Shown here: piece after piece, positions 14,821-15,860 of the stretch | How positions within the stretch are numbered: position 1 is the stretch's first letter | How the letters are laid out: each line of letters opens with the position of its first letter | NCBI GenBank assembly: GCA_964564475.1 | Contig: CAZMBM010000047.1 | Span: forward strand, 1-15,860 | DNA length: 15,860 nt | Direction of reading: 5' to 3' | DNA from: CG1-02-35-72 sp964564475 | GTDB taxonomy: Bacteria > Bacteroidota > Bacteroidia > Flavobacteriales > Flavobacteriaceae | Notes under the pieces: generated by a model | Databases searched by the model: none | Told to the model about the DNA's origin: nothing | What the model saw: only the letters and a program-made list of their open reading frames with translations | Program-made: the position numbers and the translations under genes

Positions 14821-15762
14821 TTAAAAGGTGAGAATATGTCCTTGTTTTGGAAAAATAAGTTTTAATTTTAGAGAGTTAGCTTCTAAAAGTTCAGTTTTAA
14901 TAATCTGCTCGTTGTTTTGGTGTGGTTTTCTGTGGGTAATTACTACAGGAAAATGGCGTAGGATGTTAATACCTGTAAATTTACTCAGAACAGACATTTC
15001 TGTATAAAACCATTTAGGTGTTAAATGACCGAAAAGCTTTGCGTCTGCTTGAGAATTGGGAAATGAAACTTCAATAAACAGTCCTTTAAGTTTCTTAGAT
15101 TTTACAAGAGGTGCTATTTTTTCCCATAGATTTTCTAAGTCTTTCGATTTTTCGACACTGTCGGCGCCGGTGTCGCCCAAATACAAGAGGTAATTATTTT
15201 TATAACGTATTAAAAAGGCCAGGCTTTTATAAGGATTGCCATGGCTTAACTCAAATGTTGTGACGTACATCTCTGTATTTTTCAAGGCAACTTCTTTATT
15301 TAAATCTAAGGTTTGATAGTGATAGGTGCCTAACTGTGGCTTTTCGCCTTCATCGGCAAAATTGGCCCAATTTATCCATGAAAAATATTTATTCTTAAAG
15401 GCGTCAATGACAAATTGGGAGCTGTAGATAGACTTTTTACTATCGGCTGGAGCATTCATAACAAGGCCGGCCACGTGGTCTAAGTGGGCATGAGAAATAA
15501 GATAGCCTTTAATATTTTCTTGTAAGACCGATTCGGCCGATTTAACAAATAAGCCATTCTTCACGGCTTTAGAGAGTCCGTGGTAAATAGTACCGGCATC
15601 AAGGCAAATGTAATTTTCAGAATTTTTAGGCGCCACCAAATAAGCCGATAAATTACTCTCGTCAAGCCCGCCTTTAACACCCAATGGTATTACTTTAAAG
15701 TTTTGTGCCGATAGATTTACAGATATAAAGAGGGTAAAAAAAAAGGTGTAAATATTTTTCAT
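14821..15762 (-). CDS. Secreted class-II 3',5'-cyclic-nucleotide phosphodiesterase (metallo-beta-lactamase fold)
   Basis: The 313-residue protein begins with a signal peptide (hydrophobic run 5-18, likely cleaved after LSA at 19), so it should act in the periplasm or outside the cell. The zinc motif SHAHLDHVAGLVMNAP (90-105; His91, His93, Asp95, His96) closely follows the signature of class-II cyclic-nucleotide phosphodiesterases, the family of yeast Pde1 and the periplasmic CpdP of Vibrio fischeri, rather than generic beta-lactamases. Later metal or active-site positions are His174, Asp197 in LGDTGAD, His246 in GHLTPKW and His277 in ITHRKP. The predicted reaction is hydrolysis of cAMP or cGMP to the 5'-nucleotide. 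The fold and family are well supported; the physiological substrate is not proven, and nucleotide scavenging or control of external cAMP are both possible. It appears monocistronic, with its own promoter and a terminator immediately upstream. Confidence 0.85.
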   Translation of the reverse strand: MKNIYTFFFTLFISVNLSAQNFKVIPLGVKGGLDESNLSAYLVAPKNSENYICLDAGTIYHGLSKAVKNGLFVKSAESVLQENIKGYLISHAHLDHVAGLVMNAPADSKKSIYSSQFVIDAFKNKYFSWINWANFADEGEKPQLGTYHYQTLDLNKEVALKNTEMYVTTFELSHGNPYKSLAFLIRYKNNYLLYLGDTGADSVEKSKDLENLWEKIAPLVKSKKLKGLFIEVSFPNSQADAKLFGHLTPKWFYTEMSVLSKFTGINILRHFPVVITHRKPHQNNEQIIKTELLEANSLKLKLIFPKQGHILTF

Positions 15763-15786
15763 GGCTTAATGATAATCTTGTGATTT

Positions 15787-15818
15787 CAAAGCTAATCAAT
15801 TAAAATAAAAAAGCCCAA
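15787..15818 (-). promoter_or_regulatory. Candidate promoter of the phosphodiesterase gene
   Basis: On the minus strand TAGCTTTG (complement of 15787-15794) is an exact -7 match 24 bp before the ATG at 15762. TTG (complement of 15816-15818) lies 21 bp further upstream, at the long end of accepted spacing and inside the stem of the upstream terminator. Confidence 0.4.
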
Positions 15819-15835
15819 CTTTTATAAAGTGGACT
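15805..15835 (-). terminator. Rho-independent terminator of a minus-strand gene outside the window
   Basis: On the minus strand a stem of about 10 bp (complement of 15826-15835 with complement of 15812-15822, one bulge and one G-U pair) closes a three-base loop and is followed by six T residues, then more T-rich sequence. It would end a minus-strand gene lying beyond 15860. Confidence 0.65.
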
Positions 15836-15860
15836 CGATTAATTTTTTACGTCGGTTTGC

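Noticed and set aside
1..15860. Mobile element, prophage, CRISPR or defence system
   Set aside because: No transposase, integrase, terminal repeats, target duplications or repeat-spacer arrays were seen; all large genes are metabolic or transport genes.

Overview
The window reads as chromosomal DNA of a member of the Bacteroidota, most likely a Flavobacteriia. It is AT-rich, the leaders lack clear Shine-Dalgarno sites, and several genes are preceded by the Bacteroidota-type promoter (TTG / about 20 bp / TAnnTTTG). The protein set also fits: an EpsN-like aminotransferase, an outer-membrane barrel next to PII and Amt, and a two-subunit glutamate synthase. No mobile element, CRISPR array, tRNA or rRNA was seen.

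Left part (1-5637, + strand). A strong terminator (7-39) closes an operon that lies outside the window. It is followed by a tightly packed five-gene operon: an EpsN/PglE-like sugar aminotransferase, a glycerate 2-kinase, a GntP-family permease, a galactokinase-like GHMP kinase and a sugar nucleotidyltransferase. Gaps and overlaps are +8, -4, -1 and -8 bp, so the last four genes are probably translationally coupled. The kinase/nucleotidyltransferase pair looks like a sugar to sugar-1-phosphate to NDP-sugar salvage route. The permease/glycerate kinase pair looks like uptake and phosphorylation of glycerate or a related acid. Why the two modules are joined is not obvious, and this is the part of the window whose pathway I cannot name.

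Middle and right (5690-14464, - strand). This is a nitrogen-assimilation locus, transcribed right to left: outer-membrane barrel, PII protein (glnK), ammonium transporter (amt), a terminator, then gltB and gltD (NADPH-dependent GOGAT). Ammonium would cross the outer membrane through a porin and the inner membrane through Amt under PII control. It would then be assimilated by glutamine synthetase (not in this window) and GltBD. A GC-rich hairpin fills the 52-bp gap where the left operon and gltD converge.

The 356-bp gap upstream of the barrel/glnK/amt operon holds a good promoter and three copies of AGGGGGT spaced exactly 52 bp apart, a likely operator array. At the right edge is a secreted class-II cyclic-nucleotide phosphodiesterase of the metallo-beta-lactamase fold with its own candidate promoter. 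Just upstream of it is the terminator of another minus-strand gene outside the window.
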